Source: an uncultured Lachnospiraceae bacterium (GTDB taxonomy: Bacteria > Bacillota > Clostridia > Lachnospirales > Lachnospiraceae). Taken from it: a stretch of DNA of 39,447 nucleotides. The position numbers were made by a program, and so were the translations under genes. The DNA is taken from contig CAJUQZ010000021.1 of NCBI GenBank assembly GCA_910588755.1, forward strand, positions 1 through 39,447. The letters run 5' to 3'. Positions 8,396 through 16,229 of the stretch are shown here, in pieces. Positions within the stretch are counted from its first letter, which is position 1. Each line of letters opens with the position of its first letter. Below the pieces are notes generated by a model that saw only the letters and a list, made by a program, of their open reading frames with translations, was not told where the DNA came from and searched no databases.

Positions 8396-9028
8396 ATGAC
8401 AGAGTTGTTAGGGACGTTCGTAGAGACAGTTCTCATCGCGTTTATGGTCACGACGGCTGTGGATCTTATCGTGATGGGCAGCTACAGATTCAAATATTCG
8501 CGTTCGTGCAGTGTCGCACAGTTTATGGTCAGTAAGGAAAACCGGATCGACATGCAGCATGGAAATGAGTGTTCAGGATACGCTGTAGCGTATCTTCTGC
8601 GCCACTATGATATCCCGGCAAATGGAACAGAGATTTACCGGAAAATGCCTTACAAAGCATCTGACGGCTGTGTTCCGCCCCGGGGAGTCAGGAAGATGCT
8701 CGCAAGCTACGGCCTGCGTGTGCACTACTGCGCAGGGAATCTAAACGCGCTGAAAAGTGAAGTGTGCAAGGGAACGCCGGTTATTGTGTTTATCAGGTCA
8801 AAAGCCGGCCAGAGGGGGCTGCACTTCGTACCCGTTATCGGATTTGACGAGGACAATCTTTTTCTGGCGGATTCAGCGGCGGGATTTGCCAACTGCAGCG
8901 GGAAGGCATATAACAGAAAAATAAGTACAAAGGACTTTATGGCGCTGTGGAATACCGCGATGCTCAAAATGCCGCTGTATGCTTATACATTCTTTGTGGT
9001 AGAACAGCGTGGCATGACAGAAGGGTAA
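8396..9028 (+). CDS. Peptidase C39-like papain-fold protein, membrane-anchored
   Basis: A 210-residue protein with one N-terminal hydrophobic helix (about 8-28) and a C39-like cysteine protease fold. The likely Cys is in QHGNECSGYAVAYLL, the His in GLHFVPVIGFD and the Asp in LFLADSA, in the right order for a Cys-His-Asp triad. C39 domains usually cleave double-glycine leader peptides when fused to ABC exporters; stand-alone C39-like proteins have varied or unknown roles. The start at 8396 follows GGAGGTG by five bases; a TTG 36 bases upstream is less likely. Confidence 0.8.
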   Translation: MTELLGTFVETVLIAFMVTTAVDLIVMGSYRFKYSRSCSVAQFMVSKENRIDMQHGNECSGYAVAYLLRHYDIPANGTEIYRKMPYKASDGCVPPRGVRKMLASYGLRVHYCAGNLNALKSEVCKGTPVIVFIRSKAGQRGLHFVPVIGFDEDNLFLADSAAGFANCSGKAYNRKISTKDFMALWNTAMLKMPLYAYTFFVVEQRGMTEG

Positions 9029-9048
9029 AACTTCGTTTGCAGTTTGCA

Positions 9049-9525
9049 TCATGAGGTGCATGTGGGAGAGGAGAGCACGCAGACCTCTTTATATAACAGC
9101 CAAAAGCAAGGACACACTCTGGGCTGCATATTTTCGTCTCTGTCACAAGGATCTTCGGAGCACACCTTTACCTTTATATTAAAACCAAGTCGCGTATATA
9201 AACGGATGTTAGCCATATCTGTAGTGTCAACACCAATAGATATTCTTTGATACCCCAAATCCTGAATGTGCCCAATCACATGGCAGATCAACTTAGTGCC
9301 CAATCCCTGACCACGGAGATCTGTTCTGATTCTAAATGCACAAAGATATGCAGTCCTTTTGCCATCTGCAAAATCTTTGTCCTCAAGATCATAGAAAACA
9401 TACAATTCTCCGACCAGTTCCCCATCATAGTCGAGTGCCCAAAATTCGGTATTCCCGCGTTGGATGTTATCGCAAAAGAATTTGGCATTAGAAGAAGCAG
9501 TTGCTGTTGCTTCTCTAATCTTCAT
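9049..9525 (-). CDS. GNAT family N-acetyltransferase
   Basis: A 158-residue acetyl-CoA-dependent acetyltransferase. The central strand and loop read AFRIRTDLRGQGLGTKLI, where RGQGLG is the acetyl-CoA pyrophosphate-binding motif A, and NIRLYTRLGF is the usual C-terminal motif B. The start at 9525 has GGAGG nine bases upstream. The C-terminal tail is cysteine-rich (CFWLLYKEVCVL..PTCTS), which is odd and may be an extension past the conserved fold. Acceptor substrate unknown. Confidence 0.88.
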   Translation of the reverse strand: MKIREATATASSNAKFFCDNIQRGNTEFWALDYDGELVGELYVFYDLEDKDFADGKRTAYLCAFRIRTDLRGQGLGTKLICHVIGHIQDLGYQRISIGVDTTDMANIRLYTRLGFNIKVKVCSEDPCDRDENMQPRVCPCFWLLYKEVCVLSSPTCTS

Positions 9526-9582
9526 GGGTTTTATCCTCCAAAATATTAATAACAATTGGGATTTGCCGCTGTTGAAATAGAA

Positions 9583-9885
9583 TCAAATGGTACTTTTAGA
9601 AAATTTTATAAATTCATATGGCAGCCCTATATCTTCAGAATATTTACGAATTTCTATCTTTTCGTCATCACTCATTTCGTCATAGAAAGGGCGGTCTGAT
9701 ACGTTCCAGTACGTCTTAACTTCATCTATTTTCAAAACATCGCCCCAAGGGGCAGCATATAGTTTCCCGACTTTATATTTCCCGATTTCTTTATACACCC
9801 TCGTGGTATAACAATACCCTAGTTTGTGTAAATAGTTTTGAATAGACTCATATTCATGTTCAGGAAATGATATTTCTTCAAACAC
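9583..9885 (-). CDS. Small hypothetical protein, possibly ASCH/PUA-like
   Basis: A 100-residue soluble protein starting with GTG at 9885, with GAGGAGG eight bases upstream. The central segment KEIGKYKVGKLYAAPWGDVLKI resembles the strand-turn pattern of ASCH/PUA-like RNA-binding folds. That assignment is from pattern only. It lies between the MBL gene and a GNAT on the same strand. Confidence 0.7.
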   Translation of the reverse strand: MFEEISFPEHEYESIQNYLHKLGYCYTTRVYKEIGKYKVGKLYAAPWGDVLKIDEVKTYWNVSDRPFYDEMSDDEKIEIRKYSEDIGLPYEFIKFSKSTI

Positions 9886-9954
9886 GCTCTAAACCTCCTC
9901 ACTAAGAAAAGCTCAAAATCTATGGAAAATGTGCAATAGCAGGTGAGCTTTGCC

Positions 9955-10758
9955 TTAAAACTGTATGTTCAATCCGTCATACGCAAAATGTATTAAGTTT
10001 AATTCTTTCTCCAAATCTTTGTAATCATCATAGGATTTTCCCCAATCTTCCTCTAAATGTGTAATAATAACTTCCTTGATACCATACTGTTTCCGTATTG
10101 TATCAATTTCCTCTAAAGTAAAGAGTTCTTTGCGCAGTGGGTTATCTTCGCCTAATACAAAGCCATCTTTTAAGATATCTCCAACAATGGTATTGCCGAT
10201 AATCAAAACATCTGTACCTTGAAATTTCTCTGACGCTGGAAAAGGCTTGACATCGCATGGCGCATAAATCATCTTTTTTCCATTAGAAGAAATAATAAAT
10301 ATTGTCACGTGCTCCTGTGCGTCTACCGGAACGAGTTCAATTACAAGACCGCCTTTTTTGAAAGCGCGGATTTCTTTTGTTTTAATTAGGCCCCTGGCTT
10401 CATAATATTCAAGGATTGAGCCATACTTTGTGCCTTGCTTTTTCAGATCTGCGAGAATGGCAGGTAAAGAAGCAACCTCTATCGGATTATCCGGTCTCTT
10501 TCCCAGCGAATCGGCAAGCCAGTCCATTTTCAATTGTTCAATCACACGCATTCCCATTGTGTGATCCGGGTCGCAATGGCTGTATAAAATATGCTCAACT
10601 TTCTGTATGCCGGAATGATTCAATGAAGCATTGATATCCTCCGGTCCCGTTCTTGAATAAGGAAATCCTTTCTGCCGCGCTTCTGTACATACGCGGCAGC
10701 TGCAACATGCCCTTGGCGTGCTGACACAGCCTCCGGAACCAAGTATGATTATATTCAT
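9955..10758 (-). CDS. MBL-fold metallo-hydrolase (PhnP-like) with an apparent internal deletion
   Basis: A 267-residue metallo-beta-lactamase-fold protein. The N-terminus has a Cys cluster (CCSCRVCTEAR), as in PhnP-type phosphodiesterases. The metal motif reads SHCDPDHTMG, with Asp where HxHxDH has the second His. Later ligands could be in YAPCDV and ITHLEED. Members usually have about 12-16 residues between the RTGP motif and the TPED-like helix (a strand pair ending in LIDT); here RTGP runs straight into EDINASL, so an in-frame deletion is suspected. The gene overlaps the upstream GNAT by four bases (ATGA), indicating translational coupling. Activity is uncertain. Confidence 0.85.
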   Translation of the reverse strand: MNIIILGSGGCVSTPRACCSCRVCTEARQKGFPYSRTGPEDINASLNHSGIQKVEHILYSHCDPDHTMGMRVIEQLKMDWLADSLGKRPDNPIEVASLPAILADLKKQGTKYGSILEYYEARGLIKTKEIRAFKKGGLVIELVPVDAQEHVTIFIISSNGKKMIYAPCDVKPFPASEKFQGTDVLIIGNTIVGDILKDGFVLGEDNPLRKELFTLEEIDTIRKQYGIKEVIITHLEEDWGKSYDDYKDLEKELNLIHFAYDGLNIQF

Positions 10759-11240
10759 GTTCTGTCCGTCTCCTTCTTTTCATAAAATGTTAATGTAAGT
10801 CTTTCGTTAATGACCTTTGTTTTGCCTGTCTGCCGATACCCCATTTTTTCATACAGATGACAGTTTTTAGGCTCCTGCAAAATGGTATCCAGCTCCCAAT
10901 TCTCGTTTCCATGCAGTTCTTCGCACAGCCGTATTGCTTTCTGGGCAATCCCTTTCCCTTGAAATTCCGGCAGTATAAATATTGGGGAAATTCTTTTGTT
11001 TTTTCCATTTTCCTTATGGTCAATAATACGGATAGCGCCTGCCTTTTGCTGCCCGATACAGATAAAATAGTAATATGTGAAGTCCTGCTTCAAGCGTCCT
11101 TCTACTTTTTCCATGTTTTCATTTGCAGGATTGGTGTCAAAATCCTGATATTTCTCCAATAATTCTTTGAAAGCTTCAACCTGCATAGCGTGTAGCTCTT
11201 TTGCGCTGTTAATGTCTGCCCTTAATAATGTTACTTCCAT
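10755..11240 (-). CDS. GNAT family N-acetyltransferase
   Basis: A 161-residue acetyltransferase. The acetyl-CoA motif is ISPIFILPEFQGKGIAQKAI (QGKGIA), followed by a late NCHLYEKMGYRQTG motif. GGAGG is seven bases before the ATG. It is the second gene of a minus-strand operon: 15 bases follow the upstream GNAT, and four bases overlap the MBL gene. Substrate unknown. Confidence 0.9.
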   Translation of the reverse strand: MEVTLLRADINSAKELHAMQVEAFKELLEKYQDFDTNPANENMEKVEGRLKQDFTYYYFICIGQQKAGAIRIIDHKENGKNKRISPIFILPEFQGKGIAQKAIRLCEELHGNENWELDTILQEPKNCHLYEKMGYRQTGKTKVINERLTLTFYEKKETDRT

Positions 11241-11255
11241 AATATAGCCTCCGTG

Positions 11256-11699
11256 TTATATTAAATTAATCCTTTGGAGCTGGTGTATATTTTTATTTCT
11301 ATAAACCAAGTCATTCCTTACAGTGAATCCAACCTTTTCCCAGAAAGCATTGCCTGATACATTTTTCTCAAACGCCACCAATGCCACTTTGTGTATGCCC
11401 TCTGCTTCCAAAGCCTTCAGTGCGGAATCAACCAGCTTTTTCCCGATTCCCTGCTCCCTGTATTCTTTCCTGACAGTAGTGTGATAGATAAAGCCTCTGC
11501 GTCCGTCATGTCCGCTCATAATAACACCTATGAGTTTTTCGTTGTCCTCAGCAACAAAGCATGTATTAGGATTTCGCAATAAATATTTGGCAATTCCATC
11601 CCTTGAGTCATCGATGGTATTCAATCCCATTCCTTCCGTATGTATCCATAAATCATATATCTTTTCAAAATCTTCGATCTTCATCGTCCTGATTGTCAT
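11256..11699 (-). CDS. GNAT family N-acetyltransferase
   Basis: A 147-residue acetyltransferase with motif A in VRKEYREQGIGKKLV and motif B in GNAFWEKVGF. The start at 11699 (MTIRTM) follows GGAGGG by nine bases; a frame reaching 11765 has no ribosome binding site. It is the first gene of the GNAT-GNAT-MBL operon and lies about 145 bases after a strong terminator, which may be a leader attenuator. Confidence 0.9.
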   Translation of the reverse strand: MTIRTMKIEDFEKIYDLWIHTEGMGLNTIDDSRDGIAKYLLRNPNTCFVAEDNEKLIGVIMSGHDGRRGFIYHTTVRKEYREQGIGKKLVDSALKALEAEGIHKVALVAFEKNVSGNAFWEKVGFTVRNDLVYRNKNIHQLQRINLI

Positions 11700-11843
11700 G
11701 ATCGTTGTCCCTCCATTTGCTGTTGTGAATGATTTTAAATTTTTCCAGCCGGTAATGCTGCTCATTATTTGGCTCTTTTTTCCGTATCTTTTTCAATAAC
11801 CTCTGTTCCATTTGATCATTTCATAAGAAACGCCTTTCCGAAC

Positions 11844-11877
11844 AAAAAAAGCACTAAACATACAATATGTCCAGTGC
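11844..11877 (-). terminator. Strong intrinsic terminator on the minus strand
   Basis: Read on the minus strand, GCACTGGACATA pairs with TATGTTTAGTGC (12 bp including two G-U pairs) around a TTG loop, followed immediately by seven T's. It ends the short transcript that starts near 12080 and precedes the GNAT operon. Confidence 0.85.
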
Positions 11878-12002
11878 ACTTCTAAGACGATCGGCTATTA
11901 CAAGCATTCTATCACAATTACAACTTATATCTACCGATTTATATGCACAGACATACCAGCCCTACCTGCGTAACTGTGCATCCAATCGAAACACAATTAC
12001 TG

Positions 12003-12059
12003 CTAAGTACGTCTGTAATACATGTACATATAATTCATTGTAAAATGTAAGTTCTGCAT
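12003..12059 (-). CDS. Candidate 18-residue small ORF in a leader transcript
   Basis: The frame reads MQNLHFTMNYMYMYYRRT and ends with TAG. GGAG lies nine bases upstream and a near-consensus promoter about 27-55 bases upstream of the start. The peptide is rich in Met and Tyr. It could be a real small protein, a leader peptide coupled to the terminator downstream, or chance. The rest of the 11878-12002 stretch is non-coding but contains pairing segments (GCACAG..CTGTGC and ATCGG..CCGAT). Confidence 0.35.
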   Translation of the reverse strand: MQNLHFTMNYMYMYYRRT

Positions 12060-12085
12060 TTCCGTGTTCTCCTGAGTTTTTTAAT

Positions 12086-12114
12086 AATCTACCATAATTG
12101 TATTTATATGTCAA
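12086..12114 (-). promoter_or_regulatory. Near-consensus minus-strand promoter
   Basis: On the minus strand a perfect TTGACA (12109-12114) and TAGATT (12086-12091) are separated by 17 bases. Nothing long is encoded before the terminator at 11844-11877, so it drives a short RNA or the leader of the GNAT operon. Confidence 0.75.
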
Positions 12115-12183
12115 GAAATATTTTTTAAAAGAAAGACAAGGAGAAATTAAAGAAAAAACAGTATGAAAATGAATTTTTGAACG

Positions 12184-12310
12184 ACGCATGGGGCGCGCGG
12201 CGAGTAGTGGAGAAGTGCATTCCTCTACTCGATTGCACACGTGCACCCCAAGGAAAAATGTCAGCAAGAGCTGACGGGTGCCCGGCGCGCGAGCAGGGGA
12301 AGGGCCCGGC
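12184..12310. other. GC-rich island with consecutive hairpins upstream of the AraC-like gene
   Basis: In an otherwise AT-rich gap, about 125 bases are GC-rich and contain several hairpins: GAGTAG-t-GGA with TCC-t-CTACTC (12202-12230), the palindrome TGCAC-ac-GTGCA (12234-12245) and GTCAGC-AAGA-GCTGAC (12260-12275). Runs of GGCGCGCG and GGGCCCGGCC follow. Short open frames on both strands cross it but have poor start sites. It may be a structured RNA or a dispersed repeat. Together with the leader unit this accounts for the gene-free stretch 11700-12385. Confidence 0.5.
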
Positions 12311-12385
12311 CGAGATTATGGTATTTCCGGTCAAGAAAAAAATTCTGTTTTATTGTAAAATAATATGCAGGAAGGGGGTGTGCGC

Positions 12386-13951
12386 TTGAAAAAGTCGGAC
12401 GCGATCAACGATTCTATCGGCTTTATAGAGAGCCGCTTAACCGGAGAGATCGATGTAGGTGCGCTGGCGCAGCAGGCATTTTTCTCGAAAACGCATTATC
12501 AGCGGCTGTTTCGCGCCATCGTGGGCGAGCCTGTGATGGAGTATGTAAAAAACCGCCGGTTACAGCTGGCCTGCCGTGATGTGCGGGAAGGAGACGCCGG
12601 AATATTAGATATTGCGCTGAAATACGGCTATGATTCTCATGAAGGATTCACCCGCGCGTTTAAGGCTTACTTTGGCGTGACACCCTCCCAATACCGTCAA
12701 TGCAGTATTTTAAACGAGGAGGAGGTCATTGTAATGCAATCGGTAATGCTATCGGACGAGGTGCTAAACAGGATAGGACAAAATGCGGAAAAAATTTCCG
12801 CTGCGTTGAGCAATTTTATTAAGGAAGCGGAAAAACTGGTTAATCTTGCCAACAGGACAGCCGGGACGGCGGGGGAGAAGGGCACGACAACGATTATTGT
12901 GGCAGATGAGCTGAGCAGTCTGGCCAGGCGTATGGGACAGCTCAGAGATGAGAATGTAAAGGGCCTGATAACAGGCGGTACGTCTGCTTTTGACATGTTT
13001 GACAAAATATTTGCCCTGATGCGCGGCATAGATGCCGGGGCTTTTCAAATGAATCTTCTGCGCTTTTTTTGCGGGATTGAAACGGGACGCATTTCCCCGC
13101 CAAAAGACCGGTTTGAGGCGATTGAGGCAGGCTATGTCAGGCTGTGCGGCCAATTTGCAGAGAATAAAGAATATATGTTCGAATTGATAAACGAAGCGGT
13201 TGAACTGCTTAATGAGGACATAAAACAGGAGGCTGCAAATTGTGTTCAGGACTGTATTAAAGAGATCCATAAAGCTATAGAGACCGGTGAGGACACCGAG
13301 GCATCGGCACAGACTGCCGCCAGGGCATTGGGCGGGCGCGGCAGCGTATTCTCTTATATTGCCCGGGAGGTAAGCGCGAGCATAAATGTGTTAAAAGACG
13401 TGATGGACGATTTCACAAGGTTACGCGACGGATCAACAGCCCTAACCCCGATGGCCAACACTGCATACAGTATGAACATCAACGGCTTCAATGCCTCCGT
13501 TGAAACGGCAAGAGAGGGCAGCCCCGCCGAATGCCTGGCTGCCACCGAAAAGATAAAAAAATATGCAGGTGTCTTGCAAACGGCTTACCATGAATGCGAG
13601 GCGCTGTGCAGTGAGTATGGGCGGCTGATGGAATTGACAAAGCGAAGCGGCAGGCAATATGAGCAGGCGCTTGCTGAAAAGCATATGGAGGACATCATTT
13701 TTCAAGGCGGGATCTTATCATCGCAGTTTGCGCTCGAATCAGAACGCATCAACCGCGAAGCGTTCCGCGCGCTGGCACGGACTGTCATGACTGCCGACAC
13801 AAATCTGGTGAAAACCCGAAATGCAGCACAATACCGTGAAGCGATCACAAAATTCCTTCAGGAACTCGACAAGGAGGTGTCTGCGTTGGAGGTCGGCGGC
13901 AGTTTTGCCTGGCTCGCGAAGGAATATGAATATTTTCTGCAACGCATATAA
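12386..13951 (+). CDS. AraC-type DNA-binding protein with chemoreceptor-like helical C-terminal domain
   Basis: About 521 residues. Residues of about 10-105 are a full AraC double helix-turn-helix (IDVGALAQQAFFSKTHYQRLF, then ILDIALKYGYDSHEGFTRAF and FGVTPSQYR). The remaining 400 residues are almost entirely helical. One segment, MNINGFNASVETAREGS, resembles the hairpin tip of methyl-accepting proteins (compare LLALNASIEAARAGE in the chemoreceptor of this window). No membrane segment is seen, so it is a cytoplasmic regulator. The DNA-binding domain is N-terminal, the reverse of most AraC proteins. The TTG at 12386 follows AGGAAGGGGGTG; an ATG at 12365 is possible. Target and signal unknown. 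Confidence 0.8.
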   Translation: MKKSDAINDSIGFIESRLTGEIDVGALAQQAFFSKTHYQRLFRAIVGEPVMEYVKNRRLQLACRDVREGDAGILDIALKYGYDSHEGFTRAFKAYFGVTPSQYRQCSILNEEEVIVMQSVMLSDEVLNRIGQNAEKISAALSNFIKEAEKLVNLANRTAGTAGEKGTTTIIVADELSSLARRMGQLRDENVKGLITGGTSAFDMFDKIFALMRGIDAGAFQMNLLRFFCGIETGRISPPKDRFEAIEAGYVRLCGQFAENKEYMFELINEAVELLNEDIKQEAANCVQDCIKEIHKAIETGEDTEASAQTAARALGGRGSVFSYIAREVSASINVLKDVMDDFTRLRDGSTALTPMANTAYSMNINGFNASVETAREGSPAECLAATEKIKKYAGVLQTAYHECEALCSEYGRLMELTKRSGRQYEQALAEKHMEDIIFQGGILSSQFALESERINREAFRALARTVMTADTNLVKTRNAAQYREAITKFLQELDKEVSALEVGGSFAWLAKEYEYFLQRI

Positions 13952-14098
13952 GGGGCATTCAAAGGAAATGTGGAAGTATGCCGCTAAAGTGGCGCATAAA
14001 GTACCTTAGCGGTCAACAGGAAAAGGACAAGCATGCAAGCCAATCAGCATCTTCACTGCACAATAGGCTGTTTAAAGTGCAGGACGCGCACGCACCTA

Positions 14099-14126
14099 TT
14101 GTAAAACAGGTCAGGACTGCTATACT
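14099..14126 (+). promoter_or_regulatory. Promoter for the LytTR operon
   Basis: TTGTAA at 14099-14104 and TATACT at 14121-14126, spaced by 16 bases, ahead of a G-rich ribosome binding site (AAAAGGGGG) and the ATG at 14150. An upstream hairpin CCGCTAA/TTAGCGG at 13981-14012 may mark the end of the previous transcript. Confidence 0.65.
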
Positions 14127-14149
14127 GTTGGAAAAGGGGGAAATTATTT

Positions 14150-14611
14150 ATGGAAGTCAATTATTATCAGGACGCTGCGCTTGCGGAAAACAGGGTCGAT
14201 GTCTACTACCGTGAACAGGATGCACAGATCACAGGATTGATGGAATATCTGGAGGCGGAGCGGGTGATCGTGGGACATAAGGATCAGGGCATCAAGCGTA
14301 TTTTCCTGCGGGAAATCTATTACCTGGAGATTGTCGATCGCCATTGCTTTGCATATCTTGACAGTGAGGTTTTTCAGATTGAGTACAGTCTGCGGCTGTT
14401 TCTGGAAAAGTTTGCGCCGTGCGGCTTTATCCAGATCGGAAAATCGCTTGTGGTAAACCTGCACAGGATTGACCGGATCAAACCGGATCTCAACATGCGT
14501 ATGCACCTGATGATGGAAAACGGGGAGGAGCTGGTGCTCAACAGGGCGTACAGGAAGAGTTTTATGGAGTGTCTTAAAAAAGCGGGAGGGGAGAAAAATG
14601 AAGCTCATTGA
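14150..14611 (+). CDS. LytTR-type DNA-binding transcriptional regulator
   Basis: A 153-residue protein whose C-terminal two thirds are a LytTR domain (about 48-145): IKRIFLREIYYLEIVDRHC, SLRLFLEKFAPCGFIQIGKSLVVNL and the ending LNRAYRKSF. There is no receiver domain. In Firmicutes such stand-alone LytTR regulators are usually encoded with a DUF3021 membrane partner that restrains them, and exactly that gene follows with a 14-base overlap. It likely controls its own operon and perhaps the CPBP-like gene. Confidence 0.92.
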   Translation: MEVNYYQDAALAENRVDVYYREQDAQITGLMEYLEAERVIVGHKDQGIKRIFLREIYYLEIVDRHCFAYLDSEVFQIEYSLRLFLEKFAPCGFIQIGKSLVVNLHRIDRIKPDLNMRMHLMMENGEELVLNRAYRKSFMECLKKAGGEKNEAH

Positions 14612-15038
14612 TAAGAAAAATTTTGTGCCGACAGTGTGCGTAATCTACACAGTACTGTCCGTGGGCAAAATCGTACTGGAGGCGGTGTGGCAGGGGAAAT
14701 TTGGCATTGACCAGAAAAATTTTCTGACAATACTGCTGTTTTCCTTTCTGGGAACATTGATCCTGTCGCAGCATTACAGGCTGTCGCGGCTTCCGCTGCT
14801 GTTAGTGGGGATTTTGCAATATGTGGTTCTGGCGGCTGCGGTACTGCTGTTTACATGGGTGCCTGGCTTTTTTACCGAAATCCATCCGGACGGGTACAGG
14901 GATATGCTGCTGTCCTTCACAATACCCTATGTGACGGCGGCGCTGGTCTATTATGCCGCACTGTATATGGAAGCAAAAAAAGCAGACCAATGGTTACAAC
15001 AGATGAAGGAGGAAAAAAAGAATGAAAATCATGAATAA
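14598..15038 (+). CDS. DUF3021-type membrane protein, partner of LytTR regulator
   Basis: A 146-residue protein with four hydrophobic helices (about 10-28, 42-60, 70-92 and 108-130) and a charged, lysine/glutamate-rich tail. Size, topology and location directly after a LytTR gene match DUF3021 proteins, thought to act as membrane-bound antagonists of the regulator. It overlaps the gene before by 14 bases and the gene after by 17, so all three are translated from one message. Confidence 0.8.
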   Translation: MKLIDKKNFVPTVCVIYTVLSVGKIVLEAVWQGKFGIDQKNFLTILLFSFLGTLILSQHYRLSRLPLLLVGILQYVVLAAAVLLFTWVPGFFTEIHPDGYRDMLLSFTIPYVTAALVYYAALYMEAKKADQWLQQMKEEKKNENHE

Positions 15039-15684
15039 GAAAATGGGATGGAATTTTTTGGGCCTGGCGGTGACTGCGTTTGGCGGTCTTGGCATAGAAG
15101 TGCTCTATGCGTTTCTCTTAGAGCCGCTTCTGTTTGGGGCGCAGATGGGAAGCTGGTCAGATGGACAGAGCATCGCGCACTGGATATTGACCTGCGCAAC
15201 CTGGGGCGGAATCGGTGTCTGGCTGGTGCGGTCGGCCAGGAAGAACTACAGCCTGGACATCCTGTCGGTGCGCGAAAATCTGCAGGCATGGCAGTGGGCG
15301 GCCGTGCTGGTGCTGGTAGCAGCCTCGGTCGTCATACAGTACCTTGACTGGGGCGGATTCAAGCCGCTCATAGAATATCAGCGCCTCGGGGCGGTCCTGT
15401 TTCTGTTCCAGTATCTCTATTATGCGTTTGAGACAGTGCTGTTTATGATGATTATTGTGTTTGGACAGAAGGCATGCGAGCTGTGGCTGGGACATGAGAA
15501 GATCCCGTATGGCGGCCTGATCTGCGGACTGACATGGGGGCTTGGGCACATTCTGTCAAAGGGCGGCCTGCTGATCGGGCTTCACGGGCTCTTGTGGGGA
15601 ATCATGCTGGGCGCGGCGTACCTTGTGGTCAACAAGGATATCAGGAAAGCATGGGTGGTGCTGTTTGTGATGTTTGTATTATAA
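15022..15684 (+). CDS. Polytopic membrane protein, distant CPBP (CAAX protease-like) family
   Basis: A 220-residue protein with about six hydrophobic helices. A possible CPBP signature is YAFETVLFMMIIVFGQK (for EExxxR), WGLGHIL (for FxxxH) and HGLLWGIMLG. The first motif has one Glu and lacks the paired Glu-Glu and Arg, so protease activity is doubtful. GGAGG is ten bases before the ATG. It is the third gene of the LytTR operon and may be the regulated function, for example self-immunity or envelope modification. Its last six bases overlap the convergent gene. Confidence 0.65.
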   Translation: MKIMNKKMGWNFLGLAVTAFGGLGIEVLYAFLLEPLLFGAQMGSWSDGQSIAHWILTCATWGGIGVWLVRSARKNYSLDILSVRENLQAWQWAAVLVLVAASVVIQYLDWGGFKPLIEYQRLGAVLFLFQYLYYAFETVLFMMIIVFGQKACELWLGHEKIPYGGLICGLTWGLGHILSKGGLLIGLHGLLWGIMLGAAYLVVNKDIRKAWVVLFVMFVL

Positions 15685-16194
15685 TTTCCATGCTTCCTGA
15701 ACATTCTCAAAGGACGGGGACTTAGGGGTGCCTATGCAGTATCGGATCAGGCCAGGGGCGCTATCGGAGACTGCATACCAGCCCTTTGTAACGGGCAGCT
15801 CAAAGATTTTTTCCATCTCCAGATCAGGGTAGGCAATGCACTGAATGAACTCATCGGCTGTGACGGCAAGCAAATTTCCGCTGGGGGCGTGCAGCCATTT
15901 GGAACAGTCGGTTATGGTGCCATTACACACAAATTCGCAGTCCCTTTCTTCTCCCTTGTTAAAGAGCCAGAGTATCATTTTGCCGCTGTTGCAAAATTCC
16001 CGGATGGATTTGGTTTCACGCTGCCATACATCGGACCACTTTTCACCGGGGAAATCGCAGATCAGCTCTGTTTTTCCTGTGATGTCTAAAAGAATATCCA
16101 TCGCGTAGAGCAGCTCGTCGTCTAGCGCGCCAAGGTAACTTTGGTCGATCAGGACAAGCCCGTTCACCGGCCCGCAGTCAAGATGAAATTTCAT
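15679..16194 (-). CDS. Hypothetical protein, 171 aa
   Basis: A soluble protein I do not recognise. The start at 16194 (MKFHLDCG) has AAAGGAG about eleven bases upstream; a frame to 16224 has no site. The sequence contains DELLYAMDILLDITG, a Trp-rich region EKWSDVW and a late strand GWYAVSDSAPG. Its stop overlaps the convergent membrane gene by six bases. A foldback repeat begins 36 bases upstream of its start. Confidence 0.75.
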   Translation of the reverse strand: MKFHLDCGPVNGLVLIDQSYLGALDDELLYAMDILLDITGKTELICDFPGEKWSDVWQRETKSIREFCNSGKMILWLFNKGEERDCEFVCNGTITDCSKWLHAPSGNLLAVTADEFIQCIAYPDLEMEKIFELPVTKGWYAVSDSAPGLIRYCIGTPKSPSFENVQEAWKL

Positions 16195-16229
16195 TGTATG
16201 ATTTACTCCTTTATTATTTATCATAGATT

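Noticed and set aside
11962..12267. 101-codon minus-strand frame in the gap before the AraC-like gene
   Set aside because: No ribosome binding site, it crosses a promoter and a hairpin island, and its composition is unlike its neighbours. A repeat or RNA explanation is better.
12177..12389. 70-codon plus-strand frame over the GC-rich island
   Set aside because: Weak start and it overlaps the AraC-like start; the hairpins explain the region better.
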